DNA from: Spartobacteria bacterium
Lineage (GTDB): Bacteria > Verrucomicrobiota > Verrucomicrobiia > Chthoniobacterales > UBA10450
NCBI GenBank assembly: GCA_003445855.1
Contig: DMCG01000202.1
Coordinates: forward strand, 1 to 10,408
Direction of reading: 5' to 3'
Length of the DNA: 10,408 nt
The notes below the pieces were generated by a model. It was not told the DNA's origin. It worked only from the letters and a program-made list of their open reading frames with translations, and did not search any database. How positions within the stretch are numbered: position 1 is the first letter of the stretch; every line of letters starts with the position of its first letter. Positions 1 to 6,738 of this stretch are shown piece after piece. The position numbers and the translations under genes were made by a program.

Positions 1-782
1 ATCATCGCTTTGCGCAGATCAGTGAAATGTACGGTCTTCACTGTGTCAGCCAAATATCCCGCGATGCCGCCGGCGAACGTGTCCCCTGCCCCGGTCGGAT
101 CGTGAATGTCTTCCAGCGGATAGGCGCCGCAGCTGAAAAATTCATCATCGCCGAAGAGCAATGCGCCGTGCTCCCCTTTTTTTATCGCCACGTAGCGCGG
201 CCCGAATTTACGGATGCGCGCGCCGGCTTTGATCAAGCTTGTCTCTTTGGTCATTTCCCGCGCCTCGCTGTCGTTCAAGATGAGAAGATCGACACGTGGA
301 AGCAGCCCATCCAAATCCGCGCGCGTCGTCTCGATCCAGAGGTCCATCGTATCGGCTACAACAAAGCGCGGCTGTTCCATTTGATCGAGCACATGGGATT
401 GCAAGGACGGCGCGATGTTTGCCAGCAAAACAAAATCGGTTTTGCGATACGAATCGGGCAACTTGGGTTTGAAATGTTCGAAAACATTCAGCGCCACCGA
501 ACGCGTTTCGCGCGTGTTCAAGTCCCACGAATATTCGCCGGACCAGCGAAAAGTTTTCCCGTTCACCCGCTGCACTCCCTCACTGTCGATCTTGCGCGAT
601 TTCCAAAACTCGAACTCCGAATCGGGAAAATCGTTCCCGACAACACCGACAAGCTTGACCGGTGAAAAAAAACTCGCTGCCGCTGCGGCGTAGGAAGCTG
701 AGCCGCCTAATAAATCGGCATGTTCTTCGACCGGCGTCTTGACCGTATCGAGGGCAATGGAGCCGACGACTAATACAGACAT
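1..782 (-). CDS. PfkB/ribokinase-family sugar or nucleoside kinase (C-terminus outside window)
   Basis: About 260 residues are present, reading leftwards from an ATG at 782; the gene continues past the left edge. The N-terminus (MSVLVVGSIALDTV, with Asp12) and the GGSASYAA segment at residues 26-33 match the substrate-binding start of PfkB-family kinases. The second signature, DPTGAGDTFAGG, begins at residue 228 and carries the anion hole and the catalytic base Asp234. The family phosphorylates a sugar or nucleoside hydroxyl with ATP in the cytoplasm. The residues between the signatures, including a lid-like stretch around 70-105, do not let me name the substrate. The start lies 17 bases after the thiE stop, so it is probably last or near last in the accB-accC-thiE operon. 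Position beside thiE could hint at a vitamin-related substrate, but that is only inference. Confidence 0.88.
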   Translation of the reverse strand, partial: MSVLVVGSIALDTVKTPVEEHADLLGGSASYAAAAASFFSPVKLVGVVGNDFPDSEFEFWKSRKIDSEGVQRVNGKTFRWSGEYSWDLNTRETRSVALNVFEHFKPKLPDSYRKTDFVLLANIAPSLQSHVLDQMEQPRFVVADTMDLWIETTRADLDGLLPRVDLLILNDSEAREMTKETSLIKAGARIRKFGPRYVAIKKGEHGALLFGDDEFFSCGAYPLEDIHDPTGAGDTFAGGIAGYLADTVKTVHFTDLRKAM

Positions 783-784
783 AA

Positions 785-819
785 ATCAGAGATCAGAAGT
801 CAGAGGTCAGCGATCAGAA
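785..819. repeat. Heptanucleotide tandem repeat, five units of RTCAGAR
   Basis: Five consecutive 7-base units are seen: ATCAGAG, ATCAGAA, GTCAGAG, GTCAGCG and ATCAGAA. The array fills the thiE-kinase junction and runs into thiE, so the last six ThiE residues and its stop codon are written in repeat units. Heptamer arrays of this sort are known in cyanobacteria as short tandemly repeated repetitive sequences; any relationship here is unproven. Confidence 0.8.
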
Positions 820-1432
820 GCTTTTTGCAAGCGCGGGCGTACTCGACGATATCGGGCGCTTTCAATAATCCGGAAACGATGGCGACGCGCCGTGCGCCTG
901 CGGCGATGACTTGCTCGAGATTGCCGATCTTGATTCCGCCGATGCAAAAGACGGGCAGGTGTACATCGACATGTAATTGTTTGATATCTCGCAATCCGAT
1001 CGGTTTGTAATCCGGCTTGGTCGGCGTCGCGAAAATCGGACCAAACCCGATGTAGTCGGCGCCTTCACGTTGCGCGGCGGCTGCTTGCGCCACGCTGTGG
1101 GTTGATTTTCCGATAACGATGGCGCGCCCAGTTTTTTCTCGGGCTATCGAGATTGAATCATCCTCCTGGCCGACATGCACACCTTCCACCGGAATTTTTC
1201 GCGCAATTTCGGCATAATCGTTCACGATCAGCGGAATCGAAGATCGACATGTAATTTTGTGCAGCTCGGCTGCAAGATCGACAAGTTCATCGATCGACTG
1301 TTGTTTGCCGCGCAGTTGGATAAGATCGACATCTCCTTCGATCATCGCTTCGGCTACGCGAGGCACATCTAAGACATCAACGTAGCTTAGATCTAAGATA
1401 CCGTAGAGCCGGCAATCGCTTAGACTTCGCAA
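800..1432 (-). CDS. thiE: Thiamine-phosphate synthase
   Basis: The 210-residue protein has the usual length for ThiE, which joins HMP-pyrophosphate to the thiazole phosphate to give thiamine phosphate in the cytosol. TIM-barrel landmarks appear in order: IQLRGK (38-43, with the pyrophosphate-contacting Arg41 and Lys43), LIVNDY (68-73, usually NDR), GVHVGQEDD (84-92), IGKSTHS (107-113), ADYIGFGPIFATPTK (125-139) and VFCIGGI (161-167). The start is a TTG, five bases after the accC stop. The first in-frame ATG is near residue 30, inside the conserved fold, so the TTG is needed. Tight packing behind accC suggests cotranscription with the acetyl-CoA carboxylase genes. No other thiamine gene and no thiamine riboswitch is visible. 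The last six residues come from a heptamer repeat and are probably dispensable. Confidence 0.93.
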   Translation of the reverse strand: MRSLSDCRLYGILDLSYVDVLDVPRVAEAMIEGDVDLIQLRGKQQSIDELVDLAAELHKITCRSSIPLIVNDYAEIARKIPVEGVHVGQEDDSISIAREKTGRAIVIGKSTHSVAQAAAAQREGADYIGFGPIFATPTKPDYKPIGLRDIKQLHVDVHLPVFCIGGIKIGNLEQVIAAGARRVAIVSGLLKAPDIVEYARACKKLLIADL

Positions 1433-1437
1433 CGTCG

Positions 1438-2826
1438 TTACTCGTGCAGCCGGCGACCAGGCGCATGCCTCAGCTCGAAATTCTCCGAGGCCATTACTCG
1501 CTCGACAAAACCGGTATCGTATTTCCCATCCCGGAATTCGGCGCTGCGCATGATGGCCGCATGAAATGGGACCGTCGTTTTAATTCCTGTGATGTAATAC
1601 TCGTCCAGGGCCCGGCGCATCCGATCGATGGCCGAAATGCGCGTCGCGCCGACGGTGATTATTTTCGCGATCATGGAATCGTAATATGGCGGCACGATGT
1701 AGCCAGTGTAAGCATGCGAATCGATGCGAACCCCGCGGCCACCGGGCGCGTAGTAAAAAGCGATTCGTCCAGGCGACGGTTGAAAATCTTTGGCCGGATC
1801 TTCGGCGTTAATGCGACATTGGATCGCGTGGAGTCGCGGGGTCGCATGGGCGACGTGCGGCGAAAGCGGCTGACCGGCGGCGATGCGAATCTGTTCCTTG
1901 ACCAGATCGCAACCGTAAACCTCTTCAGTGATGGTGTGCTCCACCTGAATACGAGTATTCATCTCGATGAAGTAAAAGTGTCGATCCGCATCGACGAGAA
2001 ATTCAACCGTGCCGGCATTCTCGTAACCGACCGATTTCGCCAGTTTCACCGCGGCATTGCCCATTTTCTTACGAAGCGCCGCGGTCATGAGGGGCGATGG
2101 ACATTCCTCGATGACTTTTTGGTTGCGCCGCTGAATGGAACAATCGCGCTCGCCGAGATGAACGACGTGGCCATGCTGGTCGGCCACGATTTGAAACTCA
2201 ATATGATGCGGATTGACGATCAACTTCTCGATGTACACTCCTCCATTCCCAAAAGCTTTCTCGGCCTCGTGACGCGCGCTGTGAAAACCGGTAATAAGAC
2301 TCGGTTCATTGTGGGCGGTGCGCATTCCTCGTCCGCCCCCGCCGGCGGTGGCCTTGATCATGACGGGGTAGCCGATTTTCTTCGCGATCCTGACCGCTTC
2401 CACCTCTGTCTCGACGATCCCATTGCTTCCCGGTGTCACCGGCACGCCGGCTTTGCGCGCACAAGCGCGCGCCGTGTTTTTATCGCCCACGGCCTGCATC
2501 GCGCTTGAGGACGGTCCGATAAATTTGATCTTGCAGCTTTCGCAGACTTCGGCGAAGTGCGCGTTTTCCGCCAGAAAACCGTAGCCGGGATGGATGGCAT
2601 CGACATTACCCACTTCGGCCGCGCTCATGATGCGATCGATTTTTAAATAACTTTCCGAGCTTGGCGCCGCCCCGATGCAGATCGATTCGTCGGCGAGTTG
2701 AACGTGCATCGAATCAACGTCCGCCTCGGAATAAACCGCCAGCGTACGAACGCCGAGCTCCTTACAAGCGCGGATGATGCGCAGCGCGATCTCGCCGCGG
2801 TTGGCAATCAGGACTTTCTCGAACAT
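1438..2826 (-). CDS. accC: Acetyl-CoA carboxylase, biotin carboxylase subunit
   Basis: This 462-residue protein carboxylates the biotin on AccB using ATP and bicarbonate, the first half-reaction of malonyl-CoA synthesis for fatty acids. It begins [18 protein letters not shown], the family's standard N-terminus. Key features follow: [10 protein letters not shown] (79-88), Lys116, the ATP-grasp glycine loop AGGGGRGM (161-168), [12 protein letters not shown] (226-237) and [12 protein letters not shown] (286-297), with Glu288 and Arg292 at the catalytic positions. The C-terminal [12 protein letters not shown] segment is also typical. The reading frame stays open about 59 codons upstream, into accB, but that extension is low-complexity and lacks family similarity, so I start at the ATG at 2826. 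It follows accB by 50 bases. Variations (HTIT for the common HPVT after the catalytic loop) look conservative. Confidence 0.96.
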   Translation of the reverse strand: MFEKVLIANRGEIALRIIRACKELGVRTLAVYSEADVDSMHVQLADESICIGAAPSSESYLKIDRIMSAAEVGNVDAIHPGYGFLAENAHFAEVCESCKIKFIGPSSSAMQAVGDKNTARACARKAGVPVTPGSNGIVETEVEAVRIAKKIGYPVMIKATAGGGGRGMRTAHNEPSLITGFHSARHEAEKAFGNGGVYIEKLIVNPHHIEFQIVADQHGHVVHLGERDCSIQRRNQKVIEECPSPLMTAALRKKMGNAAVKLAKSVGYENAGTVEFLVDADRHFYFIEMNTRIQVEHTITEEVYGCDLVKEQIRIAAGQPLSPHVAHATPRLHAIQCRINAEDPAKDFQPSPGRIAFYYAPGGRGVRIDSHAYTGYIVPPYYDSMIAKIITVGATRISAIDRMRRALDEYYITGIKTTVPFHAAIMRSAEFRDGKYDTGFVERVMASENFELRHAPGRRLHE

Positions 2827-2876
2827 GATGGTAGAGCGCGACCACCGGGCGCGCCGACTTCGCCCTCGGCTCTCAA

Positions 2877-3323
2877 TTATCTGACACGGAAAAGGACCTG
2901 ACCGAACTGCACCGGTTTGCCACTCTCGGCCACAACTTCCGCGATGACTCCGCTTACTTCCGCTTTTATTTCGTTCATCACTTTCATTGACTCGATAATG
3001 CAAACGACCGTGTCCTCAGTGACTGTTTTTCCCACATCGACAAACGGCGGTGCGTCCGGCGAGCCGCCGCGGTAGAACGTGCCCACCATGGGTGAAACGA
3101 TGTCCTTGAGCGTCGTTTCAATTGCCGGAAGTGCCGCGGCGGGCGGACTGTTTGAAACCGCCGTCGTTGGAGACGGCGACACAGTTGCGGGCGCGGAAAT
3201 GATCGGTTGGTCGCCGACGCCTTTTTGCAGCTTCAGGCGAAAACCATTTTTCTCCATCTCGAAGACCGAGAGGTCGTTCTTCTTCATCAAATCGATGATG
3301 GCTTTGATGTCTTTGAGGTCCAA
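2877..3323 (-). CDS. accB: Acetyl-CoA carboxylase, biotin carboxyl carrier protein
   Basis: The 148-residue protein carries biotin between AccC and the carboxyltransferase. The N-terminal domain ([19 protein letters not shown], then an [11 protein letters not shown] strand) matches AccB. A Pro/Ala/Ser/Thr-rich linker covers about residues 38-68, and the biotinyl domain about 72-148. The biotin attachment motif is ESMK with Lys114; ESMK is a common variant of EAMK. The start is a TTG at 3323: an AGGAG sits five bases upstream, and the family-like sequence begins there. A longer in-frame opening to 3383 would add 20 residues and overrun the probable promoter. First gene of the accB-accC-thiE-kinase operon. 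Confidence 0.95.
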   Translation of the reverse strand: MDLKDIKAIIDLMKKNDLSVFEMEKNGFRLKLQKGVGDQPIISAPATVSPSPTTAVSNSPPAAALPAIETTLKDIVSPMVGTFYRGGSPDAPPFVDVGKTVTEDTVVCIIESMKVMNEIKAEVSGVIAEVVAESGKPVQFGQVLFRVR

Positions 3324-3328
3324 GGCGG

Positions 3329-3333
3329 CTCCT
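3329..3333 (-). promoter_or_regulatory. Ribosome binding site AGGAG deciding the accB TTG start
   Basis: On the minus strand AGGAG is followed by CCGCC and then TTG. The five-base spacing is good for initiation and supports the non-ATG start at 3323 over the longer frame. Confidence 0.7.
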
Positions 3334-3353
3334 ATTGGTGAAAACTGAAGGTT

Positions 3354-3383
3354 TAGATAAAGCGTTTTTGCAAGCGAGGTCAA
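3354..3383 (-). promoter_or_regulatory. Candidate sigma70-type promoter of the accB operon
   Basis: On the minus strand, TTGACC (plus 3378-3383) is followed after 18 bases by TATCTA (plus 3354-3359). A second, shifted -35-like TTGACT lies at 3383-3388. Initiation would fall about 20-25 bases before the accB TTG, a sensible leader length. The -35 match is good and the -10 match is only moderate. Confidence 0.4.
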
Positions 3384-3400
3384 GTCAACGAATCAATTGT

Positions 3401-3425
3401 TGTAGCCCCGAAAGCGTTCGGGGCT
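3401..3425. repeat. TGTAG-headed palindrome, AGCCCCGAA/TTCGGGGCT
   Basis: TGTAG is followed by a perfect 9-bp inverted repeat, AGCCCCGAA (3404-3412) and TTCGGGGCT (3417-3425), with loop AGCG. It lies in the divergent gap between accB and the pseudouridine synthase, upstream of both. There is no T-run on either side, so a simple intrinsic terminator is unlikely. The same stem recurs inside a gene at 4711-4732, which marks it as a dispersed element. Confidence 0.8.
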
Positions 3426-3447
3426 GTCCTCAGCGGCAGAATTTGCG

Positions 3448-4281
3448 ATGTTCAACACTATTGGAATGAAAACTTCAGTCGCCTTTAAAATCATTGACGA
3501 GACGGATGCTTATCTCGTTGTCGACAAACCGCCGTTTCTTCTCGTGCATCCGACCAAGCCGAGCGGCGCGCCAACGTTATGGAAAGAATTACGCGAGCTG
3601 CTCGCGTTTGAAATCGCGAATGGCGGTCAGGTTTCGATTGTGAACCGGCTGGACCGCGAGACGAGCGGTTTGGTCCTGGTTGCAAAAACCCCCACGGCGG
3701 CACGGCGATTTGGTCTCTTGATGCAGCAACAACGATTGAAGAAAGAATATCTGGCGATCGTTTGGGGCTGGCCGGATTGGGAAAGGAAAATTGTCGATGC
3801 ACCGTTGGATCGACAAGGAAAACATCGACAATGGAGCCGCGGGGACGCGAGCGACATGGATGGGCAACGCGAAGGGGCGAGCTTTCGGGAGAAAGCGAGT
3901 CAATCAGCGATTTGGCTGAAGCAAATGATTCACCCGACCGGCGCGCCGGCGAAGACTGAGTTCCATGTCGAGCGGCGGTTCGTTAGATCGACAATCGAAA
4001 AATTCAGCCTCATTCGCGCAATCCCGCACACCGGCCGCACACACCAGATTCGGGTCCATCTCGCTTCAACCGGTCACCCGGTTGTCGGCGACAAGATCTA
4101 TGGCCCGGATGAAAAGCTTTATCTCCAATTTATTGAGACTGGGTGGACGTGCAAGCTGGAGCGGCAACTACTCCTGCCGCGCCACGCTCTTCATTCCACA
4201 AAGCTCGCGGTCGATGGCGAGCACGAATGGACCAGTCCGCTACCTGTCGATCTTGCCGAATTTTGTAGCGGCGCTCTATGA
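3448..4281 (+). CDS. RluA-family RNA pseudouridine synthase
   Basis: The 277-residue protein isomerises uridine to pseudouridine in RNA. It has the catalytic motif RLDRETSGLVLVAK (67-80) with catalytic Asp69, and the second family block HTGRTHQIRVHL (194-205) followed by GHPVVGDKIYG. There is no N-terminal S4 domain, so it resembles the short RluA/TruC type; the RNA target cannot be told. Two oddities show. The usual His before RLD is Asn66, and the stretch between APLDR and AKTEF (about 122-168) is longer than usual and low-complexity. The start could be the ATG at 3448 or the one at 3466 (MKTSVAF); neither has a clear ribosome site. The last few residues (CSGAL) and the stop lie within a palindromic repeat. 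Confidence 0.9.
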   Translation: MFNTIGMKTSVAFKIIDETDAYLVVDKPPFLLVHPTKPSGAPTLWKELRELLAFEIANGGQVSIVNRLDRETSGLVLVAKTPTAARRFGLLMQQQRLKKEYLAIVWGWPDWERKIVDAPLDRQGKHRQWSRGDASDMDGQREGASFREKASQSAIWLKQMIHPTGAPAKTEFHVERRFVRSTIEKFSLIRAIPHTGRTHQIRVHLASTGHPVVGDKIYGPDEKLYLQFIETGWTCKLERQLLLPRHALHSTKLAVDGEHEWTSPLPVDLAEFCSGAL

Positions 4282-4321
4282 ACGCCGCACTAATACTCGG
4301 CGGTCGTAGACCGCCGCTACA
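4264..4321. repeat. Paired-hairpin repeat closed by TGTAGCGGCG/CGCCGCTACA
   Basis: The ends form a perfect 10-bp inverted repeat (4264-4273 and 4312-4321). Inside, GCGGCG (4268-4273) pairs with CGCCGC (4283-4288), and CGGCGGTC (4298-4305) pairs with GACCGCCG (4309-4316) around loop GTA. The layout of two hairpins in inverted orientation is that of a REPIN/BIME. The stop codon of the pseudouridine synthase falls in the left loop. Confidence 0.75.
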
Positions 4322-4358
4322 GAAACGTTGCTCGATTGCAATTGAACCAACCACTCCT

Positions 4359-4979
4359 ATGGTAGCGCGCCTTGTGAAAATATTTTGCATCGCGTTACTC
4401 GTCGGCGCTCTTTTTGCCACGCAGCGAGGATTGGCAGGCGTGGAAAGCGTTGCGAACGAACCGTTCGACGTGCCAAGATTCGAATTAGCGGCCGAGTCTG
4501 CCTATTTATTCGGTTTCATTAATAGCCCGCACAGTTATGAAATCGGCGCGGAGTTTCTGGCGGCTCGCGTCCGCTGGGGCGTAAGGCAAAGCGACGATTG
4601 GCTGCGCGGTTACAATCAATTTTACGTTCTGGCAATGGCCGAGCCGATTTTCCGCGGCATTGAAAATCATTATTTCGGCCTGAATTTTGGCGCGCGTTAT
4701 AATTTTGTTCAGCCCCGAATGCTTTCGGGGCTCGTTCCGTACATTTCAGGCGGTCTTGGTTTGGGCTGGATCGACAGCCATTCGAACATCCCGGGCGGGC
4801 AGGGCCAAAATTTCACTTTCAACATTTTAACGGCGGCCGGTGTAGCGTACGAGCTGAACGCACGTTGGAAAGTCGAGGTGGGCGTTCTTTATGAACATCT
4901 CTCGAATGGCGGACAGACTGATCCAAACCCGAGTTTAAATCTTCTCGGGCCGCAAATCGGGGTGACGCATTCATTTTAG
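4359..4979 (+). CDS. PagL-like outer-membrane lipid A deacylase (acyloxyacyl hydrolase family)
   Basis: The 206-residue protein has a signal peptide (hydrophobic core about residues 7-20, cleavage near GLAG) and alternating beta-strand composition, and it ends in Phe, as outer-membrane barrels do. The C-terminal block YEHLSNGGQTDPNPSLN contains the H-x-S-N signature of PagL (His180, Ser182, Asn183). PagL removes the 3-O-linked acyl chain of lipid A at the outer membrane. I cannot place the third triad residue (Glu in Pseudomonas PagL), so activity is unproven. The reading frame opens at 4278, overlapping the upstream stop as ATGA, but those 27 codons encode the palindromic repeat and would put a charged leader before the signal peptide. 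I therefore prefer the ATG at 4359; a GTG at 4374 is also possible. Residues 118-125 (QPRMLSGL) are encoded by an inserted palindrome. Confidence 0.72.
   Translation: MVARLVKIFCIALLVGALFATQRGLAGVESVANEPFDVPRFELAAESAYLFGFINSPHSYEIGAEFLAARVRWGVRQSDDWLRGYNQFYVLAMAEPIFRGIENHYFGLNFGARYNFVQPRMLSGLVPYISGGLGLGWIDSHSNIPGGQGQNFTFNILTAAGVAYELNARWKVEVGVLYEHLSNGGQTDPNPSLNLLGPQIGVTHSF
4711..4732. repeat. Palindrome AGCCCCGAA/TTCGGGGCT inside the PagL-like gene
   Basis: The 9-bp stem is identical to that at 3404-3425; only the loop differs (TGCT here, AGCG there). It keeps the reading frame and adds QPRMLSGL between two predicted barrel strands (ARYNFV and VPYISGGLG), where a turn would tolerate extra residues. 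Confidence 0.8.
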
Positions 4980-5015
4980 CACGATGATGCCTTCACTGCG
5001 CGTCAGGTCGATCTC

Positions 5016-5077
5016 TGTAGGGGAAGCTGCCAGCTTCCCAACAACACGGACGCGGGACGCTAACAGCGTCCCCTACA
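5016..5077. repeat. Paired-hairpin repeat closed by TGTAGGGG/CCCCTACA
   Basis: The outer 8-bp inverted repeat is at 5016-5023 and 5070-5077. Inside are GGGAAGCTG/CAGCTTCCC (5021-5029, 5031-5039) and GGGACGCT/AGCGTCCC (5054-5061, 5065-5072, loop AAC). The layout and the TGTAG/CTACA ends match the element at 4264-4321. It fills most of the 111-base gap between the PagL-like and NUDIX genes and ends 13 bases before the NUDIX start. It may also help end transcription, but there is no U-tract. Confidence 0.75.
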
Positions 5078-5090
5078 ACGCCTGCAAAGG

Positions 5091-5705
5091 ATGACTCCGG
5101 CAGACGAAAACATTCTGGTCGTTGGGCGAAGCTTGTTTGATCAACTGGGCAGTTTTCAGGGGCTCAACTTTGAGCCGGGAAAATACTTACCGGCGATTCT
5201 TTTGCGCGGGAATCATTTGTTTGTTCCGCGCTCAAAGGCAGAGAACGATCCCAACTACAAGCAGATCATCCCCTATGTAATGCTAGCCTTTGAGGACAAC
5301 GTTCTCTATTACATCCGCGGGAAAAGAGCGGGCGAGCAGCGGCTAGTAGCCAAAGGATCAATTGGAATCGGTGGACACTTGAATGATGGCGATGCCGGTC
5401 TGTTCAATCTCGACGAGGAACACTATAACCGAGTCGTTGAGCGCGAAGTTCACGAAGAAATCCATTTAATCGCAAAATTTCAAAATCGCATCGTCGCGCT
5501 TTTAAATGACGACACGACTGACGTGGGCCGCGTCCATCTGGGCGTCGTCCACGTTTTTAAATTGGCGGAACCGAAGGTTGAAAAACGCGAAGCGATGATT
5601 ACCGGTCTGGCATTTCTTACGAAAAAGGAATTGGTTTCGCGCCGCGAATCGCTGGAAAGCTGGTCACAGATTTGCGTCGACTCGCTCGAGCGCCTGCTGC
5701 GCTAG
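5091..5705 (+). CDS. NUDIX-family hydrolase (MutT-type predicted phosphoesterase)
   Basis: The 204-residue protein contains REVHEEIHL (118-126), matching the NUDIX core REUxEExGU except that the Gly is His. GGH at 94-96 begins the preceding loop. The Glu cluster (Glu119, Glu122, Glu123) would bind the divalent metal. The loop between the GGH and the RE motif is longer than in standard MutT (about 21 residues), which fits the group described as predicted phosphoesterases of the MutT family (COG4112, recalled, not searched). The substrate is unknown. No signal peptide or membrane segment, so it is cytoplasmic. The ATG at 5091 directly abuts AAAGG, closer than an ideal ribosome site. The gene is alone on its strand and convergent with the next pair. 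Confidence 0.78.
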   Translation: MTPADENILVVGRSLFDQLGSFQGLNFEPGKYLPAILLRGNHLFVPRSKAENDPNYKQIIPYVMLAFEDNVLYYIRGKRAGEQRLVAKGSIGIGGHLNDGDAGLFNLDEEHYNRVVEREVHEEIHLIAKFQNRIVALLNDDTTDVGRVHLGVVHVFKLAEPKVEKREAMITGLAFLTKKELVSRRESLESWSQICVDSLERLLR

Positions 5706-5708
5706 TTG

Positions 5709-5764
5709 GCCGCTGTCCTCGGCGGCTCATCGCAGTGTGCGGCCGGGGGACGACGGCGTCTACA
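5709..5764. repeat. Degenerate palindromic repeat in a convergent gap
   Basis: The gap between two convergent stops contains GCCGC (5709-5713) opposite GCGGC (5722-5726), then a GACG...CGTC half-palindrome ending in CTACA (5760-5764). GCTGTCCTCGGCGGC here is nearly the same as GCTGTCCTCAGCGGC at 3423-3437. It looks like a decayed member of the TGTAG/CTACA family. AAGATTGACAA and AAGATCGACAA follow immediately. Confidence 0.45.
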
Positions 5765-5806
5765 GCGATAAGATTGACAATTACAAGATCGACAATCGCG
5801 ACGCGC

Positions 5807-6271
5807 CTAGCGTTCCCGGTCCAAATTGAGCGCAAGCGTGTCGATTTGCCATCGCCCGACAGGGTGTGAAGTGCCGAGCTCGATCCGGGCGCCTCTTGTC
5901 GGATAATTCACGTGCGCGGTAAAAAAACCCCTCGGCTCAAAAAACTGCGATTGGAATGTGATGTCACCCTTCAGGTCGATTGGCCCCACCGGCGTTCCAA
6001 GCTGCTGGAGCTTCGAAATCAACTCCTGTTGTGCGGAAGGCGGAAAATCGAGGCGGGCCGCGGGACCAAGCCGCGATGCTAAAAAAGCGGGGTCGTGTTG
6101 AACGGCAAGGCTTTGAATCGCTTGATTCCCAAACTCACGCCCCTCCTTCTGCGTCGAACGCTTGTATGCGAAGAGCATCCACAGCCCGACGCCGAGCAAG
6201 GCGATGACGATGATGAACACGCCGAAGATTTGTCCCGATTCGCGGGTTACGTAATGGTTTTGTGATTTCAT
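5807..6271 (-). CDS. Hypothetical single-pass membrane protein
   Basis: This 154-residue protein is not one I recognise. A single strongly hydrophobic segment spans about residues 14-36 and is followed by KRSTQKEGR. The rest (about 40-154) is a soluble domain with alternating strand-like segments (DITFQSQFF, FFTAHVNYP, RIELGTSH, WQIDTLALNL). With the positive patch after the helix the topology could go either way; a membrane-anchored beta-rich domain is the safest description. Its ATG follows the stop of the next upstream gene by only two bases, so the two are surely cotranscribed. The gene is convergent with the NUDIX gene. Confidence 0.7.
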   Translation of the reverse strand: MKSQNHYVTRESGQIFGVFIIVIALLGVGLWMLFAYKRSTQKEGREFGNQAIQSLAVQHDPAFLASRLGPAARLDFPPSAQQELISKLQQLGTPVGPIDLKGDITFQSQFFEPRGFFTAHVNYPTRGARIELGTSHPVGRWQIDTLALNLDRER

Positions 6272-6273
6272 TG

Positions 6274-6627
6274 TTAGTAGGCGAAGCCAATTCCTTTTAT
6301 TACTTCTCCGTCACGAATCAGGGCGCCATGTGTTTGTTTGCCGGTGTAAGTGCCAAACCGGTTCCTGGCATTCACTTTGAAGTTGACCAGATAACCGTAA
6401 AGATGCTCGCCCTTTGTGCCTAAGTCCGCCGGCTTCGGGTCGCCGTTCCATTCGATGCGTGCGCTTGCCGCGTCGATCAGTTGTGTTTCCAGCCACTTGG
6501 TCACGATTTCTTTATAATTGGCGGGATAGGTTCCGTAACGAGCTACATCCGCCGCTTCCGCTTCGACGTGCGGAGCGCTCGCTCCTCCCATAAAAGATGC
6601 GCAAACGAACAACGCAAGCATTTTCAT
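6274..6627 (-). CDS. Hypothetical secreted protein
   Basis: The 117-residue protein has a clear signal peptide (MKMLALFVCASFMGGASA). The mature part of about 95 residues has an N-terminal helix (YPANYKEIVTKWLETQL) and strand-like segments ending NRFGTYTGKQTHGALIRDGEVIKGIGFAY. The pattern resembles small periplasmic domains of unknown function; I cannot name a family. A lone Cys in the signal region (CASFMG) does not fit a standard lipobox well. The gene is first of a two-gene unit with the membrane protein downstream and divergent from the M48 protease. The 111-base gap upstream must hold the promoters for both directions, but no convincing -35/-10 pair was found. Confidence 0.72.
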   Translation of the reverse strand: MKMLALFVCASFMGGASAPHVEAEAADVARYGTYPANYKEIVTKWLETQLIDAASARIEWNGDPKPADLGTKGEHLYGYLVNFKVNARNRFGTYTGKQTHGALIRDGEVIKGIGFAY

Positions 6628-6738
6628 GAACTAATTTTGTGCTTCCCGAGCTTGTTCGTCCAGCGTAATGACCTGCGTGAAAAAGTCCGTGCACGTGGTG
6701 CTTTCATTCAAGTCATGAAATTCTTTATTAATGCGGAC

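Noticed and set aside
27..665. 212-codon plus-strand open frame at the left edge
   Set aside because: It is antisense to the PfkB-family kinase, which shows both family signatures.
965..1256. 14-base direct repeat ATCGACATGTAATT at 965-978 and 1243-1256 in thiE
   Set aside because: The copies are in different frames, and a single 14-base match in 10 kb is not far from chance; part of it overlaps the AGATCGACA word.
1444..2508. 354-codon open frame on the plus strand
   Set aside because: It is antisense to accC, which has unmistakable biotin carboxylase motifs throughout; the product has no recognisable domain.
2827..3003. In-frame upstream extension of accC by about 59 codons
   Set aside because: It overlaps accB, is rich in Arg/Ser/Gly without family similarity, and the canonical AccC N-terminus begins exactly at the ATG at 2826.
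3404..3425. Hairpin as an intrinsic terminator
   Set aside because: No U-tract on either side and it lies upstream of two divergent genes, where no transcript needs ending; an identical stem occurs inside a gene.
6691..6701. GCACGTGGTGC inverted repeat in the divergent gap as an operator
   Set aside because: Only a 4-bp stem, no second copy, and no clear promoter beside it.
6481..6738. Upstream extension of the M48 protease frame
   Set aside because: Most of it runs antisense to the secreted-protein gene and it would bury the signal peptide in the interior.
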